Below, in pieces: positions 1-8,057 of a DNA stretch of 64,000 nucleotides. The position numbers were made by a program, and so were the translations under genes. The stretch's first letter is position 1; every line of letters starts with the position of its first letter. The DNA is taken from NCBI RefSeq assembly GCF_013408145.1, contig NZ_JACBZI010000001.1:2370001-2434000 (forward strand). Reading direction: 5' to 3'. The notes beneath the pieces were generated by a model. It was given only the letters and a program-made list of their open reading frames with translations, searched no databases and was not told the DNA's origin. Source of the DNA: Nocardioides marinus. GTDB taxonomy: Bacteria; Actinomycetota; Actinomycetes; Propionibacteriales; Nocardioidaceae.

Positions 1-322
1 GCTCGGCCACGTCGACGTAGCCGGCGTACGGGGTGACCATGAAGCAGGTGTGGGTGAAGGCCTCGAGCTGCTCGGCGACGCGACGCACCACGGCCGGCGC
101 GCTGTTGCCGACGGTGGTGACGGCGATGCCCGAGCCGAGGTCGATCAGGCTGTTGCCGTCGACGTCGACGAGCACCCCGCCGCCGGCCTCGACCACGAAG
201 ACGGGCAGAGCGGTGCCGACACCGTCGGCGACGTAAGACTTCTTGCGCTCGAGCATTTCCAGCGAACGTGGTCCGGGGATCTCGGTCGCCAACCGGCGTA
301 CTTGCGGAATCTGGTGGGTCAC
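1..322 (-). CDS. gabT: 4-aminobutyrate aminotransferase, N-terminal part (runs off left edge)
   Basis: Only the first 107 codons are inside the window. The sequence has the N-terminal pattern of class III PLP aminotransferases of the GabT group: IPGPRS, then ERKKSYVADGVG, then VDVDGNSLIDLGSGIAV. The PLP lysine lies beyond the edge. The GTG start (322-320) overlaps the TGA of the upstream saccharopine-dehydrogenase-like gene as GTGA, which fixes the start and implies translational coupling. In this family GABA is converted to succinic semialdehyde with 2-oxoglutarate as acceptor. The upstream gene for an aminobutyraldehyde-type dehydrogenase fits that role. A related omega-amino acid substrate is possible. 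Confidence 0.85.
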   Translation of the reverse strand, partial: MTHQIPQVRRLATEIPGPRSLEMLERKKSYVADGVGTALPVFVVEAGGGVLVDVDGNSLIDLGSGIAVTTVGNSAPAVVRRVAEQLEAFTHTCFMVTPYAGYVDVAE

Positions 323-1548
323 GGCGCCAACTCTCGCACACCCCACGGGCTGCCGTAGGAGGTGAGCAGGTCCAGGAACGGCACGGCGTCGAACGCCTCG
401 GGCCCGAGCACCCCGCTGCCCTGCCACGCACCGGTGGCGAGCAGCTCGAGGGCGACCACGGGGTTGATGGCGGTCTGCCACACCACGCACTGGTGGCCGT
501 ACTCGCGCATCGTCTGCTCGTTGTCGACGACGTGGTAGAGGTACGTCGAGCGCGGCCCGGTCGGCCGGCCCTCGGCGTCCTTGCCGGTGCCGGTCACCCA
601 CAGGCCGGCGCAGGTCTTGCCGGTCATCCGCGGGCCGATGGTCGCGGGGTCGGGCAGCACGGCGGCCACCACGTCACGGGGGCTGACCTGCACCCCCTTC
701 ACCGACACCTTCTCGGTGGAGTCCAGGCCGAGCTGGTGGAGCACCTTGAGGATGGTGATCATCTCCTCGCCCAGGCCGTACTTGAAGGTCGCGCGGCGGC
801 AGTCGATCCAGCGCGGCATGAGGAGCACCTCCTCGTGCTCGACGTTGACGCACTCGACCGGCCCGATGCCCTCGGGGAAGTCGAAGACCTCCGGCTCGCT
901 GAACGGCGCGGTCGTGTGCCACGCGCCGTCCTCCCACACCACGGGCGGGTTGAGGCACTCCTCGATCGTGGTCCACATCGAGAACGACGGGGCGAAGACC
1001 TCGTTCCCGTCGTCGTCGCGCACGACCAGGTTGGCGCCGTCGCGGGTGCCGAGCTCGTCGATCTCGGAGAACAGGTGGTCGGCGGCGTAGCGGGCGAAGA
1101 CGTCGGAGAGCCCCGGCTCGACGCCGATGCCGACCAGGGCGAGCCTGCCGGCGGCCTCCCACTGCTCGGCGACAGCGAACTGCTCGTCGCCGAGCTTGAC
1201 GCCGGGCACCTCGTGGGGGCGCTCGGGATGGGGCTTCGACAGAGACATCGCCATGTCGAGGTAGTCGGCGCCGGCGGCGAAGGCGCCCTCGAAGACCGGC
1301 ATGTCGAAGACCGGGTCGACGGCGTTCATCACGTGGGTGATGCGGTGCTCGCGGCACAGCGCGGCCACCGCGTCGGCCGAGGAGGCGTCGACGCGTGCGG
1401 CGGCGTACCGCTCGTCCTGGGCGGCCGCGGCCTCCGCCCGCTCCAGGGAGTAGTCGGTGACCACGATCGTCTCGAAGAAGTCGCGCCGTGCGGCGATGGC
1501 GCAGAACGCCGAGCCCACCCCTCCGGCGCCGACCAGCAGGATCCTCAT
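319..1548 (-). CDS. saccharopine dehydrogenase-like NAD(P)-binding protein
   Basis: This 409-residue protein starts with a Rossmann motif (MRILLVGAGGVGSAF) and continues with the saccharopine dehydrogenase NADP-binding fold and its C-terminal substrate region (near LVGIGVEPGLSDVFARY). The ATG at 1548 directly precedes that motif, which is why I prefer it over the longer open frame. It lies 7 nt after the aldehyde dehydrogenase gene and overlaps gabT by 4 nt, so the three form one operon. Relatives include lysine 6-dehydrogenase, saccharopine dehydrogenase and carboxynorspermidine dehydrogenase. Given the context I infer a reductase or dehydrogenase acting on an imine or amino acid made during polyamine or diamine breakdown. 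The exact substrate cannot be read from the sequence. Confidence 0.75.
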   Translation of the reverse strand: MRILLVGAGGVGSAFCAIAARRDFFETIVVTDYSLERAEAAAAQDERYAAARVDASSADAVAALCREHRITHVMNAVDPVFDMPVFEGAFAAGADYLDMAMSLSKPHPERPHEVPGVKLGDEQFAVAEQWEAAGRLALVGIGVEPGLSDVFARYAADHLFSEIDELGTRDGANLVVRDDDGNEVFAPSFSMWTTIEECLNPPVVWEDGAWHTTAPFSEPEVFDFPEGIGPVECVNVEHEEVLLMPRWIDCRRATFKYGLGEEMITILKVLHQLGLDSTEKVSVKGVQVSPRDVVAAVLPDPATIGPRMTGKTCAGLWVTGTGKDAEGRPTGPRSTYLYHVVDNEQTMREYGHQCVVWQTAINPVVALELLATGAWQGSGVLGPEAFDAVPFLDLLTSYGSPWGVRELAP

Positions 1549-1555
1549 GGCTGCC

Positions 1556-2992
1556 TCAGCCACCGATCGAGGACATGACGTGCTTGATCCTCGTGTAGTC
1601 CTCCAGGCCGTACATCGAGAGGTCCTTGCCGTAGCCGGAGTGCTTGAAGCCGCCGTGCGGCATCTCGGAGACGAACGGGATGTGGGTGTTGATCCACACC
1701 GCACCGAAGTCCAGGCGGCGCGAGACACGCATGGCGCGGCCGTGGTCGGCGGTCCACACGCTGGAGGCCAGGCCGTACTTCACGCCGTTGGCCCAGCGCA
1801 GCGCCTCGGCCTCGTCGGTGAAGCGCTGCACGGTCATGACGGGGCCGAAGATCTCGGTCTGGATCTGCTCGTCGTCCTGGCGCAGCCCGGAGAGCACGGT
1901 CGGCTCGTAGAAGTAGCCGGCCTCGCCGTGACGGGTGCCGCCGGTGACGACCTCGGCGTGGTCGGGCAGCCGGTCGACCATCCCGGTGACGTGGGCGAGC
2001 TGGTTGCTGTTGTTGAGCGGGCCGTAGTAGGTGCCCTCGGCGTCGGGCATGCCGGTGGGCATCCCCCGGGCGGCCTCCGCGAGCGCGGCGACGAGGTCGT
2101 CGTGGATGCCGGGGGCGGCGAGGACGCGGGTGGCGGCGGTGCAGTCCTGCCCGGCGTTGAAGAGCGCGGCGCCCGCGATGCCCTCGGCGGCGGCGGCGAG
2201 GTCGGCGTCGTCGAAGACGATCACCGGCGCCTTGCCGCCGAGCTCGAGGTGGACCTTCTTCAGGTCGGTGGCCGCGGACCCGGCGACCTCCATGCCCGCG
2301 CGCACCGAGCCGGTGATCGCGACCATCTGCGGGGTCGGGTGGGAGACCAGCGCGCGGCCGGTGTCACGGTTGCCGCACACGACGTTGAGGACGCCGGGCG
2401 GCAGGAACTCCTGGGCGATCTTGGCGAGCAGCGTGGAGCTGGCCGGGGTGGTGTCGCTGGGCTTGAGGACGACGGTGTTGCCGGCGGCCAGGGCGGGTGC
2501 GATCTTCCAGATCATCATCAGCAGCGGGTAGTTCCACGGCGTCACCTGGCCGACGACGCCGATCGGCTCGCGCCGCACCCACGAGGTGTGGTCGGCCATG
2601 TACTCCCCCGCCGCGCGCCCCTCGAGGACGCGGCAGGCGCCGGCGAAGAACCGGAAGTGGTCGCTGGCGTAGGGCATCTCCTCGTCCATCGTCAGCCCCA
2701 GCGGCTTGCCGGTGTCGCGGCACTCGACGGCGTTCAGCTCCTCGACGCGGTCCTCGATCGCGTCGGCGAGCTTGAGCAGCGCGCGGGCGCGGTCCTGCGG
2801 GGTGGTCTCCCAGCCCCAACCCTCGAAGGCGGCGTCGGCGGCGGCGTACGCGCGGTCGACGTCCTCGGTGCCCGAGGCGGGCGCCTGGGCGTAGACCTCA
2901 CCGGTCGTGGGGTCGATGACGTCGTAGGTCGCGCCGGACGCGGCGGGGACGAGCTCGCCGTTGATGACGTTGCGGAAGGTCGTGTCGGCCAT
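1556..2992 (-). CDS. aldehyde dehydrogenase, gamma-aminobutyraldehyde dehydrogenase type
   Basis: A 478-residue NAD(P)-dependent aldehyde dehydrogenase. The catalytic set is visible: Asn154 in PWNYP, Glu250 in LELGGKAP and the nucleophile Cys284 in NAGQDCTA. The sequence most resembles the PatD/Prr group, which oxidises 4-aminobutanal to GABA. Such a product would feed the GABA aminotransferase two genes downstream. It is the first gene of a three-gene operon, and a shared inverted repeat (3015-3060) lies just upstream of its ATG, so control by the local Lrp-type regulator is likely. Betaine aldehyde or another aminoaldehyde is the main alternative substrate. Confidence 0.88.
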   Translation of the reverse strand: MADTTFRNVINGELVPAASGATYDVIDPTTGEVYAQAPASGTEDVDRAYAAADAAFEGWGWETTPQDRARALLKLADAIEDRVEELNAVECRDTGKPLGLTMDEEMPYASDHFRFFAGACRVLEGRAAGEYMADHTSWVRREPIGVVGQVTPWNYPLLMMIWKIAPALAAGNTVVLKPSDTTPASSTLLAKIAQEFLPPGVLNVVCGNRDTGRALVSHPTPQMVAITGSVRAGMEVAGSAATDLKKVHLELGGKAPVIVFDDADLAAAAEGIAGAALFNAGQDCTAATRVLAAPGIHDDLVAALAEAARGMPTGMPDAEGTYYGPLNNSNQLAHVTGMVDRLPDHAEVVTGGTRHGEAGYFYEPTVLSGLRQDDEQIQTEIFGPVMTVQRFTDEAEALRWANGVKYGLASSVWTADHGRAMRVSRRLDFGAVWINTHIPFVSEMPHGGFKHSGYGKDLSMYGLEDYTRIKHVMSSIGG

Positions 2993-3014
2993 GTCGGCGA
3001 CACTAGTGAAGGAC

Positions 3015-3060
3015 CTACGGAATCGGTAGACGTCTGACCGAAACGGCGCGGAATCCGTCG
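3015..3060. promoter_or_regulatory. candidate Lrp-type operator A upstream of the aldehyde dehydrogenase operon
   Basis: The right arm, 3047-3060, reads cgcggaatccgtcg. The left arm, 3015-3028, is its degenerate inverse. The arm centres are 32 bp apart, the same as in sites B and C. Against the shared arm consensus nACGRAATCCSTTG the arms match 11 and 10 of 13 defined positions, so this is the weakest of the three sites. It sits about 45 bp upstream of the dehydrogenase start. Confidence 0.5.
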
Positions 3061-3087
3061 CATGACGTTGGTCTGACGACGATGTGG

Positions 3088-3137
3088 CCCGGGTGACCCG
3101 GGTGACCCGGGTGACCCGGGTGACCCGGGTGACCCGG
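3088..3137. repeat. 9-bp tandem repeat (cccgggtga, about 5.5 copies)
   Basis: Five perfect copies of cccgggtga, then cccgg, lie between the two genes, ending directly at the stop codon region of the amidohydrolase (3140). Each unit is a palindromic CCCGGG plus tga. It may be a polymorphic microsatellite. Several CCCGGG cores could also pair in RNA at the 3' end of the amidohydrolase transcript. No U-tract follows. Confidence 0.9.
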
Positions 3138-3139
3138 CT

Positions 3140-4774
3140 TCAGGCTTCGTGGACGAGCGCACCGTCGATCCAGGTGCTGCGGACGCGGGTGGCGCCGATC
3201 TGCTCGGCCGGGCCGGCGAACGGGTCACGGTCGAGCACCACGAGGTCGGCCACCGCCCCGGGGCGCACCCGGCCGGCGTCGTCCCGACCGTTGATCCAGG
3301 CGCTGCCGGAGGTGTACGCCGCGAACGCGGTCTCGAGGTCCAGCGCCTGGGCGGGCAGGAACGGCTCGGTGCCGGCCGGGCCGGCCTCGCCGTACGCCGT
3401 GCGGGTGACGGCGGTGTGGACGGCCGCGAGTGGGTCGGGGGTGCTGACCGGCCAGTCGCTGCCGGCGACGAGCCGGGCTCCGGCGCGGTGGAGGTCGCCG
3501 AAGGGGTACTGCCAGGTGGCACGTTCGGGCCCGAGGAACGGCAGCGTCAGGTCGACCATCTGCTCGTCGAGGCAGGCCCACAGCGCCTGGATGTTGGCCG
3601 CGACCCCGAGGACGGCGAACCGGGCGACGTCGTCGGGGTGGATGAGCTGGAGGTGGGCGATGTGATGGCGCAGCGCGCGGCCGGCGGCGTCGAGGCCGGC
3701 GAAGGCGTCGAGCGCCTCGCGCACGCCGCGGTCGCCGATCCCGTGGACGTGGACCTGGAAGCCGTCGGCGGCCAGGGCGCGGACAGCCTCACCGAGCCGG
3801 ACGGGGTCGAGGAAGGAGTGACCGGCGTTGGCGGTGGGGTGGCCGCACCGGTCGAGGTAGGGCTCGGTGAGGGCGGCCGTGCCGTTCTCGGCGACCCCGT
3901 CCTGCATGACCTTGACGCTGGTGGCACGGAACCGTCCGTGGGTGTACTCCGCGCGCCGCTCGCGCAGGCCGGGCAGTTGCTCGAGGCCGCGGTCGCGGTC
4001 CCACCACAGGGCGCCGACGACGTGGCCGGCGAGGGTGCCGGCGCGGGCGGCACGCAGGTACGCCGGGCCGGGGTCGTCCATGCCGACGTACTCCCCCACG
4101 ATGGCGTCCTGCCAGCCCACGACACCGACCGAGTGCAGGTAGGACTGGCCGGCGGCGAGTGCGGCGTCGGCCTCGGCGTCGGTGGTGGCGGGCAGCAAGC
4201 GGCTGACCAGCTGCATGGCGCCCTCGTGGAGGGTGCCGGTGGGCTCGCCCGCGGCGTCGCGCTCGATGCGGCCGTCGGGCGGGTCGGGGGTGTGCCGGTC
4301 GATGCCGGCCAGGGCGAGGGCGCGGCTGTTGACCCACAGGCCGTGGTGGTCGCGGTTGGGCAGGGCGACGGGGCGGTCGGGCACCACGGCGTCGAGGTCG
4401 GCGGCAGTGGGGGTGCCGCCGGGGAAGGCCGCCATCGCCCAGCCGCCACCCTGGATCCAGGGCAGGTCGGGGTGGGCGGCGGCGTACTCGCGGACGGCGG
4501 CGAGGTAGGCCTCGCGGCCGTCGAGGCCGGACAGGTCGCAGCGGACCCGCTCGAGGCCGCCCTGGACGACGTGGACGTGGGCGTCGACGAAGCCGGGCGC
4601 GAGCAGGCCGCCCTCGAGGTCGACGACACGGGTGCCGGCCGGGGCGTCGAGGGGCTGCTCGGCAGCGTCGCCGGTGGAGACGGCGGCGATGCGGCCGTCG
4701 GCCACCAGGACCTGGGCGACTCCGGCGTACTGCTCGCCGTCGAAGAGGGTGCCGCCACGGAAGAGGGTCGCCAT
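3140..4774 (-). CDS. amidohydrolase of the YtcJ / Amidohydro_3 family
   Basis: A 544-residue metal-dependent hydrolase. It shows the N-terminal beta-sandwich strand typical of amidohydrolases (FRGGTLFDGEQYAG), the first metal motif DAHVHV, later histidines in VHVHGIGDRG and HHIAHLQLIHPDD, and the closing Asp in AGSDWPVSTPDP. Members of this group hydrolyse N-substituted formamides and related C-N bonds; the substrate here is unknown. The ATG at 4774 is used because the beta-sandwich starts immediately after it. It is divergent from the aminotransferase at 4908, and the shared control region holds operator B. A role in releasing an amine for the neighbouring pathway is inference. Confidence 0.85.
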   Translation of the reverse strand: MATLFRGGTLFDGEQYAGVAQVLVADGRIAAVSTGDAAEQPLDAPAGTRVVDLEGGLLAPGFVDAHVHVVQGGLERVRCDLSGLDGREAYLAAVREYAAAHPDLPWIQGGGWAMAAFPGGTPTAADLDAVVPDRPVALPNRDHHGLWVNSRALALAGIDRHTPDPPDGRIERDAAGEPTGTLHEGAMQLVSRLLPATTDAEADAALAAGQSYLHSVGVVGWQDAIVGEYVGMDDPGPAYLRAARAGTLAGHVVGALWWDRDRGLEQLPGLRERRAEYTHGRFRATSVKVMQDGVAENGTAALTEPYLDRCGHPTANAGHSFLDPVRLGEAVRALAADGFQVHVHGIGDRGVREALDAFAGLDAAGRALRHHIAHLQLIHPDDVARFAVLGVAANIQALWACLDEQMVDLTLPFLGPERATWQYPFGDLHRAGARLVAGSDWPVSTPDPLAAVHTAVTRTAYGEAGPAGTEPFLPAQALDLETAFAAYTSGSAWINGRDDAGRVRPGAVADLVVLDRDPFAGPAEQIGATRVRSTWIDGALVHEA

Positions 4775-4829
4775 GGGGACGATTCCTACCAGCCGGGCAC
4801 GCGAACCCGACAACGCATCCTGTCTGCAA

Positions 4830-4875
4830 CAACGGATTTCGTCACATAATTACGCTTTCGCGACGGAATCCCTTG
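4830..4875. promoter_or_regulatory. candidate Lrp-type operator B in a divergent promoter
   Basis: Left arm 4830-4843 (caacggatttcgtc) and right arm 4862-4875 (gacggaatcccttg) are inverted copies. Both match nACGRAATCCSTTG at all 13 defined positions. The centres are 32 bp apart and the spacer is AT-richer than its surroundings. The site lies between the amidohydrolase start (4774, minus) and the aminotransferase start (4908, plus), where it could control both. Confidence 0.65.
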
Positions 4876-4907
4876 CGTTGCCGTCACGAGACGGTCAGCA
4901 TGGGCGC

Positions 4908-6290
4908 ATGCACCCGGACTACGACCACCTCCAGCGGGCCGCCAAGGACCACCTGTGGATGCACTTCACGCGGCACGGGCAGTACGCCGACGGCGACGTG
5001 CCGGTGATCGTGCGCGGGGAGGGTGCCTACCTGTGGGACGCGAAGGGCAAGCGCTACCTGGACGGGCTGGCGGGGCTGTTCGTGAGCCAGCTGGGCCATG
5101 GTCGTGAGGACCTGGCGGAGACGGCGGCGGCGCAGGCCAAGGAGCTGGCGTTCATGCCGCTGTGGTCCTACGCGCACCCGACGGCCATCGAGCTGGCCGA
5201 GAAGGTCGCCGGCTACGCGCCCGGCGACCTGGACCACGTGTTCTTCACCAGCGGTGGCGGCGAGGCCGTGGAGACGGCGTGGAAGCTGGCGAAGAACTAC
5301 TTCAAGCTCACCGGCAAGCCGATGAAGCACAAGGTGATCTCCCGGGCGATCGCCTACCACGGCACCACGCAGGGCGCGCTGTCGATCACGGGGCTGCCGC
5401 TGCTGAAGCAGCAGTTCGAGCCGCTGGTGCCCTCGACGTTCCGGGTGCCGAACACCAACTACTACCGCGCTGAGCTGCACCCGGGCTTCGGCGGCGGCAC
5501 GCTGGAGGAGTTCGGCCGCTGGGCCGCGGACCAGATCGCGGTGGCGATCGAGGCCGAGGGCCCCGACACCGTGGCCGCGGTGTTCCTGGAGCCGGTGCAG
5601 AACGCCGGCGGCTGCTTCCCCCCGCCGCCGGGCTACTGGCAGCGGGTGCGGGAGATCTGCGACGAGTACGACGTGCTGCTGGTCTCCGACGAGGTCATCT
5701 GCGCCTTCGGTCGGCTGGGCCACATGTTCGGCGCGGAGCGCTTCGACTACCAGCCCGACATGATCACCTGCGCCAAGGGACTGACGTCGGGCTACTCGCC
5801 GCTGGGCGCGATGATCGCCAGCCGCCGGCTGATGGAGCCGTTCCGCCAGGGCGCGGAGATGTTCGCCCACGGCTACACCTTCGGCGGCCACCCGGTCTCC
5901 ACGGCGGTCGGGCTGAAGAACCTGCAGATCTTCGAGGAGGAGAAGGTCCTCGACCACGTCCGCAGCAACGAGGACGCCTTCCGCGCCACCTTGGAGCGGC
6001 TGCTGGACCTGCCGATCGTCGGCGACGTCCGCGGCGAGGGGTACTTCTACGGGATCGAGCTGGTGAAGGACAAGACCACCAAGGAGTCCTTCAGCGACGA
6101 GGAGTGCGAGCGCATCCTCTTCGGCTTCGTCTCCAAGCAGCTCTACTCCGAGGGTCTCTACTGCCGCGCCGACGACCGCGGCGACCCGGTCGTCCAGCTC
6201 GCTCCCCCGCTCATCTGCGACCAGTCCCACTTCGACGAGATCGAGCAGATCCTCCGGGTGGTCCTGGACAAGGCCTCCTCGATGCTCTGA
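4908..6290 (+). CDS. omega-amino acid/putrescine:pyruvate aminotransferase (class III PLP)
   Basis: A 460-residue class III aminotransferase. Visible features are FFTSGGGEAVETAWKLA for phosphate binding, SRAIAYHG, VSDEVICAFGR with the cofactor Asp near residue 261, and the Schiff-base lysine Lys290 in ITCAKGLTSGYSPLG. The N-terminal part (DHLWMHFTRH) and overall length fit the beta-alanine/putrescine:pyruvate (SpuC-like) group more than GabT. Such an enzyme would turn putrescine into 4-aminobutanal, the substrate of the dehydrogenase at 1556-2992. Beta-alanine to malonate semialdehyde is an alternative that would link it to the MmsA-type enzyme at 9449. The start is the ATG at 4908, 33 bp past operator B. 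Confidence 0.85.
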   Translation: MHPDYDHLQRAAKDHLWMHFTRHGQYADGDVPVIVRGEGAYLWDAKGKRYLDGLAGLFVSQLGHGREDLAETAAAQAKELAFMPLWSYAHPTAIELAEKVAGYAPGDLDHVFFTSGGGEAVETAWKLAKNYFKLTGKPMKHKVISRAIAYHGTTQGALSITGLPLLKQQFEPLVPSTFRVPNTNYYRAELHPGFGGGTLEEFGRWAADQIAVAIEAEGPDTVAAVFLEPVQNAGGCFPPPPGYWQRVREICDEYDVLLVSDEVICAFGRLGHMFGAERFDYQPDMITCAKGLTSGYSPLGAMIASRRLMEPFRQGAEMFAHGYTFGGHPVSTAVGLKNLQIFEEEKVLDHVRSNEDAFRATLERLLDLPIVGDVRGEGYFYGIELVKDKTTKESFSDEECERILFGFVSKQLYSEGLYCRADDRGDPVVQLAPPLICDQSHFDEIEQILRVVLDKASSML

Positions 6291-6332
6291 GGCCAGCCGG
6301 TCGAGCAGGAAGGAGCGCCAGCGCATCCCGGT

Positions 6333-6498
6333 GGTCGAGCAGCGAGGAGCGCCAGCGACGAGCGTCGTCGAGACCCGGTGAGCACGGCTGGTCGAGCAGC
6401 GAGGAGCGCCAGCGACGAGCGTCGTCGAGACCCGGTGAGCACGGCTGGTCGAGCAGCGAGGAGCGCCAGCGACGAGCGGGCGTCGAGACCCGGTGAGA
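6333..6498. repeat. 57-bp tandem direct repeat, three copies, plus a decayed fourth
   Basis: Units begin at 6333, 6390 and 6447 with ggtcgagcagcgaggagcgc and each carries gtcgagacccggtgag near its end. The third unit has a small change (gagcgggcgtcgag). A truncated relative begins at about 6298, right after the aminotransferase stop. The unit ends form imperfect GGTC...GACC inverted repeats. The 16-nt gtcgagacccggtgag occurs again, inverted, at 46582-46597, so this is a dispersed family. Confidence 0.9.
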
Positions 6499-6522
6499 CA
6501 AGAGCAACCTGCCCACTGCGTT

Positions 6523-7737
6523 CTACGTCCGCAACCTTCCCGCCCGCTTCGGGTCGTGGACCATCGCGTGGTGCGCCGAGCAGTACAACCGCCCGTCCTT
6601 CACGCTGGTGCCCCCACCCTGGGACCACGGGATCACGTGGTGGACGTGGCACCTGCTCGGCGGTGCATCACACCCGCCGACGACGCAGGTCTTGTCGCGC
6701 TGCGCGATCGCGAGCCGCTGGGCCTTCGTGTGGAACCTGCGCCGACGGCCGACGTCGAGGACCTCCGACTGACCGCCCAGCACCATCGGGATCACGCCGG
6801 CCTCGCAGGCGAGCCGGCGTGCCGTGCTGGCGGAGATGACCTCGCCGGTGTCCAGGGCCGCGCCCGCGAGGCCGCCCATCAGCGAGTCGATGGTCATCGT
6901 GACCACCACCGTGGCCCCGACACCACCGATCGTGGGCAGGTCCTTGGCGTCGATCCGCTCCAGCAGCTCGGTGAACGCCGCACCGGCAGCCACCGGCGTC
7001 GGCCGGATCTGGCGGACCTCGGCCGGGTCCTGCCTCGCCCACGTCAACGCCTGGATCGCCTTCGCGAGCATCGCACCGTGCAGCGTCGGGATCGAGAACC
7101 TTCCGTGCACCATCCCGTGACCATCGGAGGCGAACGTCAGCCTGGTCTTCTCGGCGGCACGACGCTCCTCGTCCTCCAACAGCTGCGCCTCGTGCGCCTC
7201 CCCGACCTCCGGCGCCACCACGGTCAGCACGTGACGACCCAGGACCTTCAGGTGCTTGGCGTCGAACCCGTCGGCGCAGTCGAGAAGGTGCTTCTCGGCC
7301 TGAGTGACGATCTCCGGGTCGAGGTCGTCGGGTCCGTCGGTCTCCAGGTCTGCCAGGGCGCGGGCGATGGCGTGGGCCTGCTCGGTGTTCACCCGACCCT
7401 CAGCGAGCGCCTCGGCCAGCGCGGCGTGGCGAGTGAGCGCCACAGCGAGCTTCACGTCCCGGTGCGCGGTCGCGCGATTGCGGTTGGTGGCATCGGCCCA
7501 CCACGTCGCCGTCGTCGTCGCGCCGTTGGTCTCCTCCACCCGCACCTTCGTGGCGTGCGCCAGCACCGTCGCGGTCAACGCATCCAGCCGAGAGGCCACC
7601 TGCGCCAGCCCGCGCAGCAGGTTCGCGGTCGCAGCCTGGTCCAGCCCGATCAGGGACGCAGCGTGGCCGCCGTCGAGGGCACCAGCCAGCTTCTCGACCA
7701 CCTTGTCGAGAGGGTGCTGCTGCCCGAGAACCGCCAT
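6523..7737 (-). CDS. DUF222 / HNH endonuclease domain protein (13E12-type)
   Basis: A 404-residue protein. The long N-terminal helical region (about residues 10-300) matches the DUF222 pattern that is multicopy in actinobacteria (13E12 repeat family). A C-terminal HNH nuclease domain follows: CVVGGCDAPPSRCHVHHVIP, then a downstream LYCSAHHAMVHD. The paired cysteines and the His-His motif give the metal site. The biological role of these proteins is not settled; association with mobile repeats is common. Here it is flanked by the 57-bp repeats on its 3' side and a large palindrome on its 5' side, which supports a mobile or recently acquired segment. No transposase is present. Confidence 0.85.
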   Translation of the reverse strand: MAVLGQQHPLDKVVEKLAGALDGGHAASLIGLDQAATANLLRGLAQVASRLDALTATVLAHATKVRVEETNGATTTATWWADATNRNRATAHRDVKLAVALTRHAALAEALAEGRVNTEQAHAIARALADLETDGPDDLDPEIVTQAEKHLLDCADGFDAKHLKVLGRHVLTVVAPEVGEAHEAQLLEDEERRAAEKTRLTFASDGHGMVHGRFSIPTLHGAMLAKAIQALTWARQDPAEVRQIRPTPVAAGAAFTELLERIDAKDLPTIGGVGATVVVTMTIDSLMGGLAGAALDTGEVISASTARRLACEAGVIPMVLGGQSEVLDVGRRRRFHTKAQRLAIAQRDKTCVVGGCDAPPSRCHVHHVIPWSQGGGTSVKDGRLYCSAHHAMVHDPKRAGRLRT

Positions 7738-7885
7738 ACCTCAGCACACACCACGCCACCGACATTCCGGCCCCCCAGAACAGGCCGATCCACACCCCCA
7801 CCGGGAGTCGTGATCCAACCGTGACCTTCGTCGTGGTCGGCACACGGAAGCAAGTCCTACCGCCCAGGTAGACGCAGGTCATCAA

Positions 7886-7926
7886 CGCGGAGGGTTCGGT
7901 GCACCTGGTGCACCGAACCCTCCGCG
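7886..7926. terminator. 41-bp near-perfect palindrome (20-bp stem)
   Basis: The arms 7886-7905 and 7907-7926 are perfect inverse complements with one unpaired base (7906); the inner GTGCAC is itself palindromic. It falls in a 320-bp stretch (7738-8057) without any supportable gene, downstream of the broken DUF4304 gene and upstream of the HNH gene. The likeliest role is an intrinsic terminator without a U-tract, acting on minus-strand transcription from DUF4304. A protein-binding site is possible. The rest of the stretch shows nothing I can interpret. Confidence 0.6.
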
Positions 7927-8057
7927 ATCATGGGCGATCAGAGGGCTTCCCGCCACGACTCCTGCGGGCTGAGCGGCTGCACGACGCGGGTCTCCGCGCC
8001 GCTTCCTAGCTCCGCCACGCGGCGCACAGGCGAGTGCACCGTCATGCCGATGAGCGG

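Noticed and set aside
268..1578. Long plus-strand open frames opposite the first operon (and many similar ones elsewhere)
   Set aside because: They are GC-rich frames antisense to recognisable genes, with no domain motifs and compositions dominated by Arg, Gly, Ala or Pro. The minus-strand frames carry the catalytic motifs.
6333..6498. CRISPR array
   Set aside because: The 57-bp units are directly adjacent with no unique spacers, and no cas genes are near.
6523..7737. Restriction endonuclease of a defence system
   Set aside because: The protein is of the DUF222/13E12 type. No cognate methyltransferase or specificity gene lies next to it; the methyltransferase at 8617 is a small-molecule type separated by other features.
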